DNA of 10,384 nucleotides, taken from JALZBN01 sp035525375. GTDB lineage: Bacteria > Actinomycetota > Acidimicrobiia > Acidimicrobiales > AC-14. The notes under the pieces were generated by a model that was not told the DNA's origin, did no database searches, and worked only from the letters and a program-made list of their open reading frames with translations. A program made the position numbers and the translations under genes. The DNA lies in contig DATLEI010000065.1 of NCBI GenBank assembly GCA_035525375.1, positions 1 through 10,384 on the forward strand. The letters run 5' to 3'. The stretch's first letter is position 1, and every line of letters begins with the position of its first letter. Shown here one piece after another: positions 1 to 6,864 of this stretch.

Positions 1-1
1 G

Positions 2-223
2 AACGTCGAACACCTCATCGAGCGCACGGAGCTCGGCGGGATCCTCGTGCGGTCGACGACGGGAATCGCCGAGCGCGGGCTCGACTTCGTGCGAGCCCAA
101 GGCGTCGGCCTCGATCAGTTGATAAACCGCTGGGTCGACCGGGTCCTGCGGCGCGATTCCAGCGAAGCGCCGCCCGGACCGCGCCTGCTCCTCGATGCCG
201 GCGAGAACCGGCAGCAGTCGTGA
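2..223 (+). CDS. C-terminal part of an unidentified protein, likely partner of the RDD protein
   Basis: An open frame enters from the left edge and ends at TGA 221-223, giving 73 residues with no start in view. The visible part begins NVEHLIERTELGG and continues with an amphipathic stretch containing LDQLINRWVDRVLRR, then a Pro/Arg-rich tail. It has no membrane segment. From memory, actinobacterial RDD proteins often carry, or lie beside, runs of short repeats of the form RVDVDxLV followed by a segment like this one. That makes it a probable partner or detached N-terminal half of the next gene. Its stop overlaps the next start (GTGA, 220-223), so the two are probably translationally coupled. 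The frame is convincing; the identity is only suggested. Confidence 0.6.
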   Translation, partial: NVEHLIERTELGGILVRSTTGIAERGLDFVRAQGVGLDQLINRWVDRVLRRDSSEAPPGPRLLLDAGENRQQS

Positions 224-750
224 AGTCGGAAAGGGTTCCCAGGCCGAGTCTGGTCGGGCACTACGCCGGGCCCGTCACGCGTCTCACCGCATTCGCCATC
301 GACTCGGCCGTCAGCAGCATCGCTCTGGCGGTAATCGTCTCTGCGGCATCCGCGGTTATCGAACTCGTCGCCCGGCGCGCAATTGACCCTGCCAACGCGC
401 CACCAGCCGTCGGTTCCATCCTCGTGCTTTCCTGGCTGTTTCTCTACTACTACGTGTCGTGGTCAGCGACCGGGAAGACGGTGGGGATGGCGATGCTGGG
501 TCTGCGGGTGGTACGCCGTGACGGCACCGGGCTCGACCACCGGCACGCGTTGCTTCGCACTCTTGCGTTCCCGTTCTCGTTCGTGTTCTTTGGCCTTGGC
601 TTCGTCGGCATTGTGATCGGACGCGAGCACCGGGCGTTTCACGACATCGTCGGCAAGACGACTGTCGTCTACGACTGGGACGCGCGCGCCGCCAAACTAA
701 AGATGCTCGCCGCCGAACCGGACACGCGGCCGACTCCGGACGCGGCATAG
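220..750 (+). CDS. RDD family membrane protein
   Basis: This 176-residue protein matches the RDD family, small integral membrane proteins of mostly unknown function (some have been proposed to affect ion transport). The family's Arg and Asp signature is visible at R21 and D28 in RLTAFAIDS, at the edge of the first membrane segment (about 22-48). A second segment lies at about 65-82, followed by the typical GKTVGMAMLGLRVVRRDG stretch. A third hydrophobic segment (about 113-135) precedes the usual C-terminal motif HRAFHDIVGKTTVV. A charged, Pro-rich tail follows. The GTG start at 220 overlaps the upstream stop by 4 bases, and no other start fits so well, because the conserved part begins at GHYAGPVTR, residue 13. 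The cupredoxin-like gene follows after 9 bases. The family call is firm; the cellular role is unknown. Confidence 0.88.
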   Translation: MKSERVPRPSLVGHYAGPVTRLTAFAIDSAVSSIALAVIVSAASAVIELVARRAIDPANAPPAVGSILVLSWLFLYYYVSWSATGKTVGMAMLGLRVVRRDGTGLDHRHALLRTLAFPFSFVFFGLGFVGIVIGREHRAFHDIVGKTTVVYDWDARAAKLKMLAAEPDTRPTPDAA

Positions 751-753
751 GGT
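748..753 (+). promoter_or_regulatory. Possible leaderless -10 element for the cupredoxin gene
   Basis: TAGGGT fits the actinobacterial -10 pattern TANNNT and lies exactly 6 bases before the ATG at 760, so transcription could start on the A of the start codon. It overlaps the stop codon of the RDD gene. No convincing -35 hexamer is seen at the matching distance. The AGGG inside it could instead act as a weak Shine-Dalgarno in a read-through transcript. Confidence 0.3.
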
Positions 754-759
754 GCCGGG

Positions 760-1104
760 ATGAAGAAACTCGTAGCCATTGGTGCCGTTGGCCTCTTTGC
801 CTTGATGGGGTGCGGTAGTGACAAGACGGAAAAGGTCACCATCAACGCGGCTCCGGTGAATGGGAAGCCGGGGTTCGCCCCCGAAGTGATCTCGGTGCGC
901 AAGGGCGACAAGGTTGACATCGAGGTGGGCAACACAACCGACAAGACCCACGGGTTCGCCATCCAGGGTTACGGGCTCGAGCAAAAGACAGTCGATCCCG
1001 GTAAGCCGGTTCACATCAAGTTCACGGCCAAGAAGTCCGGCACCTACGAGATCAAGTGCCAGCTCCACCCGGCCCACCAGTCGGCGACATTCCAGGTCGA
1101 CTGA
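760..1104 (+). CDS. Cupredoxin-like copper-binding lipoprotein
   Basis: The product has 114 residues. The N-terminus is a lipoprotein signal peptide: MKK, a hydrophobic core, then the lipobox LMGC with C18 as the lipidation site. The mature protein should therefore sit on the outer face of the membrane. Residues 26-114 look like a single cupredoxin (plastocyanin/azurin-like) beta-sandwich. Candidate metal ligands are H64 in DKTHGFAIQGYG and the C-terminal cluster C100, H103 and H106 in IKCQLHPAHQSATFQV. The spacing C-x2-H-x2-H has His where classic type-1 copper sites usually have Met as the last ligand. It may be an electron carrier or a copper-handling protein; nothing nearby decides which. 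The start is ATG 760, directly before the signal peptide. The fold call is good; metal binding is inferred. Confidence 0.82.
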   Translation: MKKLVAIGAVGLFALMGCGSDKTEKVTINAAPVNGKPGFAPEVISVRKGDKVDIEVGNTTDKTHGFAIQGYGLEQKTVDPGKPVHIKFTAKKSGTYEIKCQLHPAHQSATFQVD

Positions 1105-1146
1105 CCACCCATCTCGGGTCTGTGCGCGGAAGCGCCTGACCGTGGA

Positions 1147-1152
1147 TAGCCT
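1147..1152 (+). promoter_or_regulatory. Possible leaderless -10 element for the amino acid dehydrogenase gene
   Basis: TAGCCT (TANNNT) ends 6 bases before the GTG at 1159, which would place the transcription start on the start codon. The 54-base gap after the cupredoxin gene has no Shine-Dalgarno near this GTG, and no -35 hexamer is recognisable. This would make the dehydrogenase/E1 pair its own transcription unit. Confidence 0.35.
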
Positions 1153-1158
1153 GCACGC

Positions 1159-2238
1159 GTGGACGTCTTCGAACGGATCGGGGACGAGTATGAGCAGGTC
1201 GTCTTCAGCCACGAGGGCACCAGCGGGCTGCGAGCCATCATCGCCATTCATTCAACGCGCCTGGGGCCCGCTTTAGGGGGCACACGCTTCTATCCCTACC
1301 TCAACGAGGATGAAGCCATCGAGGATGTTCTGCGACTGGCTCGCGGGATGACGTACAAGGCGGCGGCGGCCGGACTCGACCTCGGCGGCGGGAAGGCTGT
1401 CATCATCGGCGACCCTGCTGTCGCTAAGAACGAGGCTTTGCTGCGGGCCTACGCCCGGTTCGTGCAATCGCTCGGCGGCCGCTACGTGACGGCCGAGGAC
1501 GTGGGCACTACCCAGACCGATATGGACCTGATCCGGCGCGAGACTCGGTTCGTCACCGGCGTCAGTGAAGAGTTGGGTGGATCCGGCGACCCCTCGGCGG
1601 CGACGGCCTATGGCGTGCGATGGGCGATGAAGGCAGTCGCCCGCTATCTGTGGGGCAGCACCGCTTTAGAGGGTCGGCACATCTGTGTCTCCGGTGTGGG
1701 CAAGGTCGGCAGTCACCTGGTCGGGGGCCTCGTCGAGGAAGGGGCCCGCGTGTCGGTCGCCGACGTTGTGCCGGCCGCGGTCGAACGGATGGTGCACCAG
1801 TTCGGGGCCGAGTCGGTTGCGGTCGAGAAGGCCCATGGCGTCGATTGCGACATCTATGCTCCCTGCGCGCTGGGCGCTGCCCTGAACTCCTCGACGATTC
1901 CCGAGCTGCGTTGCGCTGCGGTTGTCGGATCCGCAAACAACCAGCTGGCCGAACCCGACTGTGCCGACCTCCTGCACGAGTCCAATGTCATCTACGCCCC
2001 TGACTACGTGGTCAATGCAGGCGGTCTCATCAACATCGCCGAGGAAATGGCCCCGGGGGGCTATCACCGGGAGTCAGCGTATGTCTCGGTGCAACGAGTA
2101 GCCGACAACATCGAGAGAGTGTTGAGCATTGCCGAAGCCGAGGCCATCACGACCTCGGCGGCAGCTGACCGTCTGGCTGAACTCCGGATCGAATCGTTGG
2201 GGCATGTAGCCCAGATCAGGATCCCGAGATCGGCATGA
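1159..2238 (+). CDS. Leucine/valine dehydrogenase (Glu/Leu/Phe/Val dehydrogenase family)
   Basis: This NAD-dependent amino acid dehydrogenase would reversibly deaminate a branched-chain amino acid to its 2-oxoacid plus ammonia. It has 359 residues, about the usual size for leucine and valine dehydrogenases. The N-terminal catalytic domain shows PALGGTR (37-43), the substrate-binding Lys in MTYKAAAAGLDLGGGK (K67) and the catalytic Lys K79, with D114 in TAEDVGT. These nearly coincide with the known leucine dehydrogenase positions (G41, G42, K68, K80). The Rossmann domain has GVGKVGSHL (179-187), with D202 at the end of the second strand, which favours NAD over NADP. NNQL at 260-263 and a conserved NAGG further on complete the family pattern. 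The GTG start at 1159 gives family-like N-terminal spacing. Its stop overlaps the next ATG (ATGA, 2235-2238), coupling it to the E1 enzyme that would consume its product. Leucine, valine or isoleucine preference cannot be read from the sequence; the context excludes glutamate as the likeliest substrate. Confidence 0.92.
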   Translation: MDVFERIGDEYEQVVFSHEGTSGLRAIIAIHSTRLGPALGGTRFYPYLNEDEAIEDVLRLARGMTYKAAAAGLDLGGGKAVIIGDPAVAKNEALLRAYARFVQSLGGRYVTAEDVGTTQTDMDLIRRETRFVTGVSEELGGSGDPSAATAYGVRWAMKAVARYLWGSTALEGRHICVSGVGKVGSHLVGGLVEEGARVSVADVVPAAVERMVHQFGAESVAVEKAHGVDCDIYAPCALGAALNSSTIPELRCAAVVGSANNQLAEPDCADLLHESNVIYAPDYVVNAGGLINIAEEMAPGGYHRESAYVSVQRVADNIERVLSIAEAEAITTSAAADRLAELRIESLGHVAQIRIPRSA

Positions 2239-4316
2239 CCGAACTCATTGAGACCGGCGGTGTCTCAACGCACGCGGCGCTTGGGCTCAGCGACTTCGAC
2301 GTCGTCGCCATGTACCGAACCATCCTCCTGGCGCGCGCCGTCGACCAGAAGGGTTGGAACCTCACCCGCTCGGGGAAGGCACGCTTTGTCATTCCCGGCT
2401 CCGGCCAGGAGGCTGCGCAGGTCGGATCGGCATGGGCGCTGCGAAAGGGTCACGACGTCGTGCTCCCCTATTACCGCGATGTCGGCGTCGTGCTGACGAT
2501 GGGCATGACGGCGCGCGAGGTGCTGCTCAACGTGATGGCGCGGCCCGACGACCCCAACTCAGGGGGTCGGCAAATGCCGAGCCACTGGGGTTCGAAACGG
2601 CTCGGCATCATCACCGGTTCCTCTCCAATTGCCACCCAGTTGCCCCACGCAGCCGGACTGGCGCGGGCGGCTCAGATCCGCGGTGACGACTCCGTGACCG
2701 TCTGTTATTTCGGCGAGGCGACCGCATCGAAGGGCGACTTTCACGAGGCCCTGAACTACGCCGGCATCCACCGGCTCCCGCTCGTACTCCTGTGCGAGAA
2801 CAACGAGTACGCGATCTCGGTGCCGATGACGCTTCAATCGGCTGTCGCCAATGTCGCCGATCGCGCCGGCGCGTACGGGTTCGGCGGTGTCGTCGTCGAC
2901 GGCAATGACCCACTCGCCGTCTACGAGAGCACCAAGACGGCAGTGGAATTGGCGCGCCGGGGCGGTGGCCCGACGCTCGTCGAATGCAAGACCTACAGGC
3001 TCCTGCCCCACACCTCTGATGACGACGACAGGGCGTACCGCTCCGCTCAGGAGGTAGAGGCCTGGCGGGAGAAGGACCCAGTCACCCGCACCCGGGAGTA
3101 CCTACTGAACAACGGACTGCTAACTGTCGATGACGACGAGCAGCTCTGCGACGAGGTGCAGAACGAAGTCAATGAAGCGGCCAAGCGGGCGGTGGACGCG
3201 GCCGAGGCCGCGCCGGAGAGCGCGTTCACCCGCGTCTACGCCCGGCCGATCCACCCCATCCCGCGAGCGCCTGTCATCGCCGGCGCCACTGCACTGCTTC
3301 GACCGGTGCCATCGGATGCCGGCGCGCGTCCGGCTGTCGAACGGAGCGTGCTCGAGTCGGTGCGCCACACGCTGCACGAGCTCATGGCCGGCGACGAACA
3401 AATCGTCGTACTCGGCGAAGACGTCGGGCGTCTCGGCGGAGTCTTTCGAGCCACGGAGGGACTGCACGCACGGTACGGCGACAAACGGGTGATGGACACG
3501 CCGCTCGCCGAGTCAGCCATTGTCGGTATCGGCATCGGGCTGGCACTAGCCGGCTATCGGCCTGTTGTCGAGATCCAGTTCGCTGATTTCCTGCACTCTG
3601 CCTTCGATCAGATCGTCAGTGAAGCGGCGAAGACGCACTACCGGTCGAATGGCGACTTCCACGTGCCCCTCGTGATCCGCGCGCCGTGGGGCGGGGGCAC
3701 CCACCGGGCGATCTACCACTCCCAGGCGGTAGAGGCCTGGTACGCCCACGTGGCCGGATTGAAGGTCGTGGTTCCGTCGGTGCCGTCCGATGTTGCCGGA
3801 CTCCTGCGGTCGGCCGTTGAGGATCCCGACCCGGTGCTCTTCCTCGAGCACAAGAAGACCTACCGGCGCGTCCGGGGACCCGTCCCCGAAGGTGACTGGC
3901 GCGTACCGATCGGCTTGGCCGATGTCGTGCGCGCCGGAGACGATCTGACGATCGTCACCTACGGCCTGCACCGTCACCTCTGCGCCGAGGCCGTCGAGTC
4001 ACTAACCGACGACGGGCACTCTGTGGAATTGATCGACCTGCGCACTATCTCACCGCTCGACCGGGAGACGGTTCTCGAGTCGGTCGTGAAGACCGGGCGT
4101 CTGCTGATCGTGCACGAAGACAACATCAGCTTTGGTGTCGGCGGCGAGGTCGCAGCCATCGTCGCCGAAGAAGCGTTCTACGACCTCGACGCACCCGTGC
4201 GTCGCCTGGCCATGGCCGACGTCCCCGCCATGCCCTACGCCATTCCCATGGAGAAGGCGGTCAGCATCGGCGTCGACGAGATCCGCAACGCGGCGCGCTC
4301 ACTGCTGAACGAGTAA
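2235..4316 (+). CDS. Branched-chain 2-oxoacid dehydrogenase E1, fused alpha-beta subunits (BkdA-BkdB type)
   Basis: This thiamine diphosphate enzyme would decarboxylate branched-chain 2-oxoacids and pass the acyl group to the lipoyl domain of an E2. The 693 residues hold two normally separate subunits. The alpha part (about 20-335) has the ThDP/Mg motif starting at G160-E161 and ending at N189-N190, and a loop LLPHTSDDDDRAYRS (256-270) close to the branched-chain E1-alpha phosphorylation-loop region, with H259 at the conserved His. A Pro/Ala-rich linker (about 336-368) follows. The beta part (about 369-693) has LGEDVGRLGG (393-402), the ThDP-activating Glu E426 in TPLAES, the catalytic-site His H495 in YHSQ, and the C-terminal motif DVPAMPYAIPMEKA. 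GE rather than GD at 160-161 also fits branched-chain enzymes. The ATG overlaps the preceding dehydrogenase stop. It converges with purM, with only 24 bases between their stops. A related acetoin- or pyruvate-type E1 is possible but less likely given the neighbour. Confidence 0.9.
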   Translation: MTELIETGGVSTHAALGLSDFDVVAMYRTILLARAVDQKGWNLTRSGKARFVIPGSGQEAAQVGSAWALRKGHDVVLPYYRDVGVVLTMGMTAREVLLNVMARPDDPNSGGRQMPSHWGSKRLGIITGSSPIATQLPHAAGLARAAQIRGDDSVTVCYFGEATASKGDFHEALNYAGIHRLPLVLLCENNEYAISVPMTLQSAVANVADRAGAYGFGGVVVDGNDPLAVYESTKTAVELARRGGGPTLVECKTYRLLPHTSDDDDRAYRSAQEVEAWREKDPVTRTREYLLNNGLLTVDDDEQLCDEVQNEVNEAAKRAVDAAEAAPESAFTRVYARPIHPIPRAPVIAGATALLRPVPSDAGARPAVERSVLESVRHTLHELMAGDEQIVVLGEDVGRLGGVFRATEGLHARYGDKRVMDTPLAESAIVGIGIGLALAGYRPVVEIQFADFLHSAFDQIVSEAAKTHYRSNGDFHVPLVIRAPWGGGTHRAIYHSQAVEAWYAHVAGLKVVVPSVPSDVAGLLRSAVEDPDPVLFLEHKKTYRRVRGPVPEGDWRVPIGLADVVRAGDDLTIVTYGLHRHLCAEAVESLTDDGHSVELIDLRTISPLDRETVLESVVKTGRLLIVHEDNISFGVGGEVAAIVAEEAFYDLDAPVRRLAMADVPAMPYAIPMEKAVSIGVDEIRNAARSLLNE

Positions 4317-4340
4317 CCCCGCAACGAAACTGGGCGGGAG

Positions 4341-5372
4341 CTACTTCAGGCGGACGCTGCCGTCGCCGGCAACAATCTCGCCGATCTCCACCGACTCGAT
4401 TCCCGCGCCGCGGAGGATGTCGAGGGCGCGGAACGTGTCGCCCGGCGACACCACCGCCACCATCCCGATGCCGAGGTTGAAGACCTTGGCCATCTCGTCA
4501 TCGGCAACGTCTCCGACCCGCTGGATCTCGCTAAAGATCTGCGGCACCTCCCAGGAGTCTCGGCGTACGACCGCATCGCAATGGCGCGGGAGCACCCGAC
4601 TGAGGTTGCCGGGGAGCCCACCCCCGGTGATATGGGCCAACGCCAGGACATCAACCGACCGGCATAGCGCAACAACTGCCGGCGCGTAGATCACCGACGG
4701 ACGGAGCAACTCTTCGGCTGTCGAGTGGTGCGCGCCGGGCCAAGCCGGGTCCTCGAGGGAGCGGCCGCCGACGTCGAGCAGGACGCGCCGGGCCAGCGAG
4801 TAGCCGTTGCATCGCAGCCCCGGCGAAGGGAGCCCGATCAGCCGGTCACCTACTTTTACCCTCTCGCCAGTGATGAGACGGTCTCGCTCGACGACACCGA
4901 CAGCGAAGCCGGCAAGGTCGAACTGTCCCGGCTCCATGGCGTCGGGGTGCTCCGCGATCTCGCCCGCGATGAGCGCGCACCCGGCCGCGTGGCATCCCTG
5001 AACGACTCCTTCTACGAGCTGCTCGACCTGGGCCGGATCAAGACGACCGACGGCGACGTAGTCGAGGAAGAACAGTGGCTCGGCACCATGGGTCGCTATG
5101 TCGTCGACACTCATGGCCACAAGATCGATACCGATGCTGTCGAAGCGCGCCGCGTTGCGGGCCACCAAGGCCTTCGTCCCCACGCCGTCAGTCGACGAGA
5201 CGAGGACCGGCCGCCGCCACCGCGAGGGATCGAAGGCGAAGAGTCCGCCGAACCCGCCCACATCACCGATGACCTCGGGACGAAATGTTGAGCGGACCCG
5301 GTCCTTGAATCGGGCGACCGCCTCTTCGCCGGCATTGATGTCGACGCCGGCACCTGCATACGTCTCACCCAC
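4341..5372 (-). CDS. purM: Phosphoribosylformylglycinamidine cyclo-ligase (AIR synthetase)
   Basis: PurM closes the imidazole ring: FGAM plus ATP gives AIR, ADP and phosphate, in the cytosol, as the fifth step of purine synthesis. The 343-residue length is standard. The N-terminus YAGAGVDINAGEEAV (5-19), the ATP-binding signature STDGVGTK (60-67), GIDLVAMSVDDIATHGAEPLFF (begins at residue 81) and the late HITGGGLPGNLSRVLP and FNLGIGMVAVV stretches are all typical. The start is GTG 5372-5370. The same frame is open further upstream to about 5729, but it has no conserved sequence and lies inside purF, and no ATG is available near the family N-terminus. This start lies inside the 3' end of purF, an 8-base overlap, implying translational coupling. 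One substitution stands out: the usual GGETAE motif reads AGEIAE here (I139 for Thr). It is the last gene of the purine cluster. Confidence 0.95.
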   Translation of the reverse strand: MGETYAGAGVDINAGEEAVARFKDRVRSTFRPEVIGDVGGFGGLFAFDPSRWRRPVLVSSTDGVGTKALVARNAARFDSIGIDLVAMSVDDIATHGAEPLFFLDYVAVGRLDPAQVEQLVEGVVQGCHAAGCALIAGEIAEHPDAMEPGQFDLAGFAVGVVERDRLITGERVKVGDRLIGLPSPGLRCNGYSLARRVLLDVGGRSLEDPAWPGAHHSTAEELLRPSVIYAPAVVALCRSVDVLALAHITGGGLPGNLSRVLPRHCDAVVRRDSWEVPQIFSEIQRVGDVADDEMAKVFNLGIGMVAVVSPGDTFRALDILRGAGIESVEIGEIVAGDGSVRLK

Positions 5373-6864
5373 TGGGATGGACCAAATCGACGTCAGGGAG
5401 ATCGGCCACGGCTTCCGCGCCGCCGGGGATGGCCACCGGGTAGTTGCCGGTGAGACAAGCCGTACAGAATCCCGACCCCGACGCGCCGGTGGCAGTGATG
5501 ACCTTGTCGAGATTGAGGTAGCCCAAGGTGTCGCAGCCGAGGTAGTCGCGCACCTCCTCAATGGTGAGGTCGGCGGCCAGCAGTTCGCTGCGGGTACCGG
5601 TGTCCATCCCGTAGTGGCACGGCCACCGGTACGGGGGCGACGAGATCCGCAGGTGCACCTCGGCCGCGCCGGTAGCGCGCAGCATGGCCACCATGGCCCG
5701 GGTGGTCGTTCCTCGCACGATCGAGTCATCGACGACGAGGAGGCGCTTGCCCGCGATGTTCTCTCGGATCGGGTTCAACTTCATGCGCACGCCCTGACTA
5801 CGCATGTCCTGAGTCGGCGCGATGAACGTGCGCCCCATGTAGCGGTTCTTCACGAGCCCTTCGCCATAGGGGATCCCACTGCGGCGGGCGTAACCCTGAG
5901 CAGCGGGGTTGCCCGACTCCGGCACCGGCATCACGAATGCCTCGCGCGCCGGAACGACAGTGTCGGGAGCGAGCGGCGCCTGCTCGGCCAAGAGTTCGCC
6001 CATGCGCTGACGGGCACTGTGCACCGTTTGGCCGTAGAGGCGGCTGTCGGGGCGGGCGAAGTAGACGAACTCGAACAAGCACAGCGTGGGCTGGATCCGC
6101 TCGTCGTCGAACGGATGATGTGAACGAGTGCCGGCGGCGTCGATGACGACCATCTCGCCGGGGTCGATCTCCCGCACGAAGTGGGCGCCGACGATGTCAA
6201 GCGCCGTTGTTTCCGACGCCAGGACCCAGCCACTGTCGAGCCGGCCAAGACAGAGCGGACGGAACCCGTTGGGATCGCGCACGCCGATCAAATGGGCCTC
6301 GTCCATCAGCACAAAGGAGAACGCGCCCTCCAGAAGGGGAAGCACATTGAGCAGGGCTCGCTCGAGCTCGCGCCCATCGCTGTGGGTGCCCGGCGCGGCA
6401 ACGATTTCGTCCTGCAATAGTTCAGCCACGACCTCGCTGTCACTGCCGCCCATTCCCGGGAGCACGCCGGTCGACTTAGCCAGCTCCTGCGTGTTCACCA
6501 GATTCCCGTTGTGGCCGAGCGCGAACTCGGCATCGCCGACCCCGCGCCGGAAGATGGGCTGCGCGTTCTCCCACGTGCTTGTTCCCGTCGTCGAATAGCG
6601 GGTATGCCCAATGGCCAGATGGCCCTGGAGCGCCGCCAGATTACGTTCGTCGAAGACGTTGGTGACGAGACCCATTTCTTTGACGACCGTGATGCTGTCG
6701 CCGTCGCTGACGGCCATCCCGGCCGACTCCTGGCCCCGGTGCTGCAGGGCGCGCATGCCCTGGCTGGTCAGGTAGGCGACGGGCTGGCCGGGGCCGTACA
6801 CGCCGAAGACGCCGCAGGCCTCCTTTGGCCGGTCATCATCGACAACCTCCCCCATGTCGTTCAT
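5365..6864 (-). CDS. purF: Amidophosphoribosyltransferase, [4Fe-4S] type
   Basis: PurF carries out the committed step of purine synthesis: PRPP plus glutamine gives phosphoribosylamine. The protein has 499 residues. A 16-residue propeptide precedes C17 (KEACGVFG), which should become the N-terminal nucleophile of the Ntn glutaminase domain. That domain shows QHRGQESAGM (41-50), GHTRYSTTG (86-94) and GHNGN (117-121). The C-terminal phosphoribosyltransferase domain has the PRPP loop VVDDSIVRGTTT (377-388). Four cysteines match the Fe-S ligands of the Bacillus-type enzyme: C262, C416, and C467 with C470 in FCTACLTGNYP. It is therefore probably oxygen-sensitive and feedback-regulated by nucleotides like that class. 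The ATG at 6864 overlaps the purL stop (ATGA), with GGGA just upstream as a weak ribosome site. The frame is open up to 6921, but that would add 19 non-conserved residues inside purL. Confidence 0.96.
   Translation of the reverse strand: MNDMGEVVDDDRPKEACGVFGVYGPGQPVAYLTSQGMRALQHRGQESAGMAVSDGDSITVVKEMGLVTNVFDERNLAALQGHLAIGHTRYSTTGTSTWENAQPIFRRGVGDAEFALGHNGNLVNTQELAKSTGVLPGMGGSDSEVVAELLQDEIVAAPGTHSDGRELERALLNVLPLLEGAFSFVLMDEAHLIGVRDPNGFRPLCLGRLDSGWVLASETTALDIVGAHFVREIDPGEMVVIDAAGTRSHHPFDDERIQPTLCLFEFVYFARPDSRLYGQTVHSARQRMGELLAEQAPLAPDTVVPAREAFVMPVPESGNPAAQGYARRSGIPYGEGLVKNRYMGRTFIAPTQDMRSQGVRMKLNPIRENIAGKRLLVVDDSIVRGTTTRAMVAMLRATGAAEVHLRISSPPYRWPCHYGMDTGTRSELLAADLTIEEVRDYLGCDTLGYLNLDKVITATGASGSGFCTACLTGNYPVAIPGGAEAVADLPDVDLVHPSG

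Noticed and set aside
697..1251. 184-codon minus-strand open frame over the RDD, cupredoxin and dehydrogenase genes
   Set aside because: It spans three genes whose plus-strand products are clearly recognisable; nothing in it resembles a protein family.
4318..4338. Inverted repeat cccgc/gcggg between the convergent E1 and purM stops, considered as a bidirectional terminator
   Set aside because: The stem is only 5 pairs with an 11-base loop and no T tract on either side, so it is not supported as an intrinsic terminator.
5373..5729. Upstream extension of the purM frame into purF
   Set aside because: The extra residues are an out-of-frame reading of the conserved PurF C-terminus, and family similarity begins right after GTG 5372.
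5098..6123. 341-codon open frame on the plus strand opposite purM and purF
   Set aside because: It is a mirror frame of two well-supported genes in GC-rich DNA; its translation shows no domain and is rich in Arg, Gly and Ala as expected for antisense frames.
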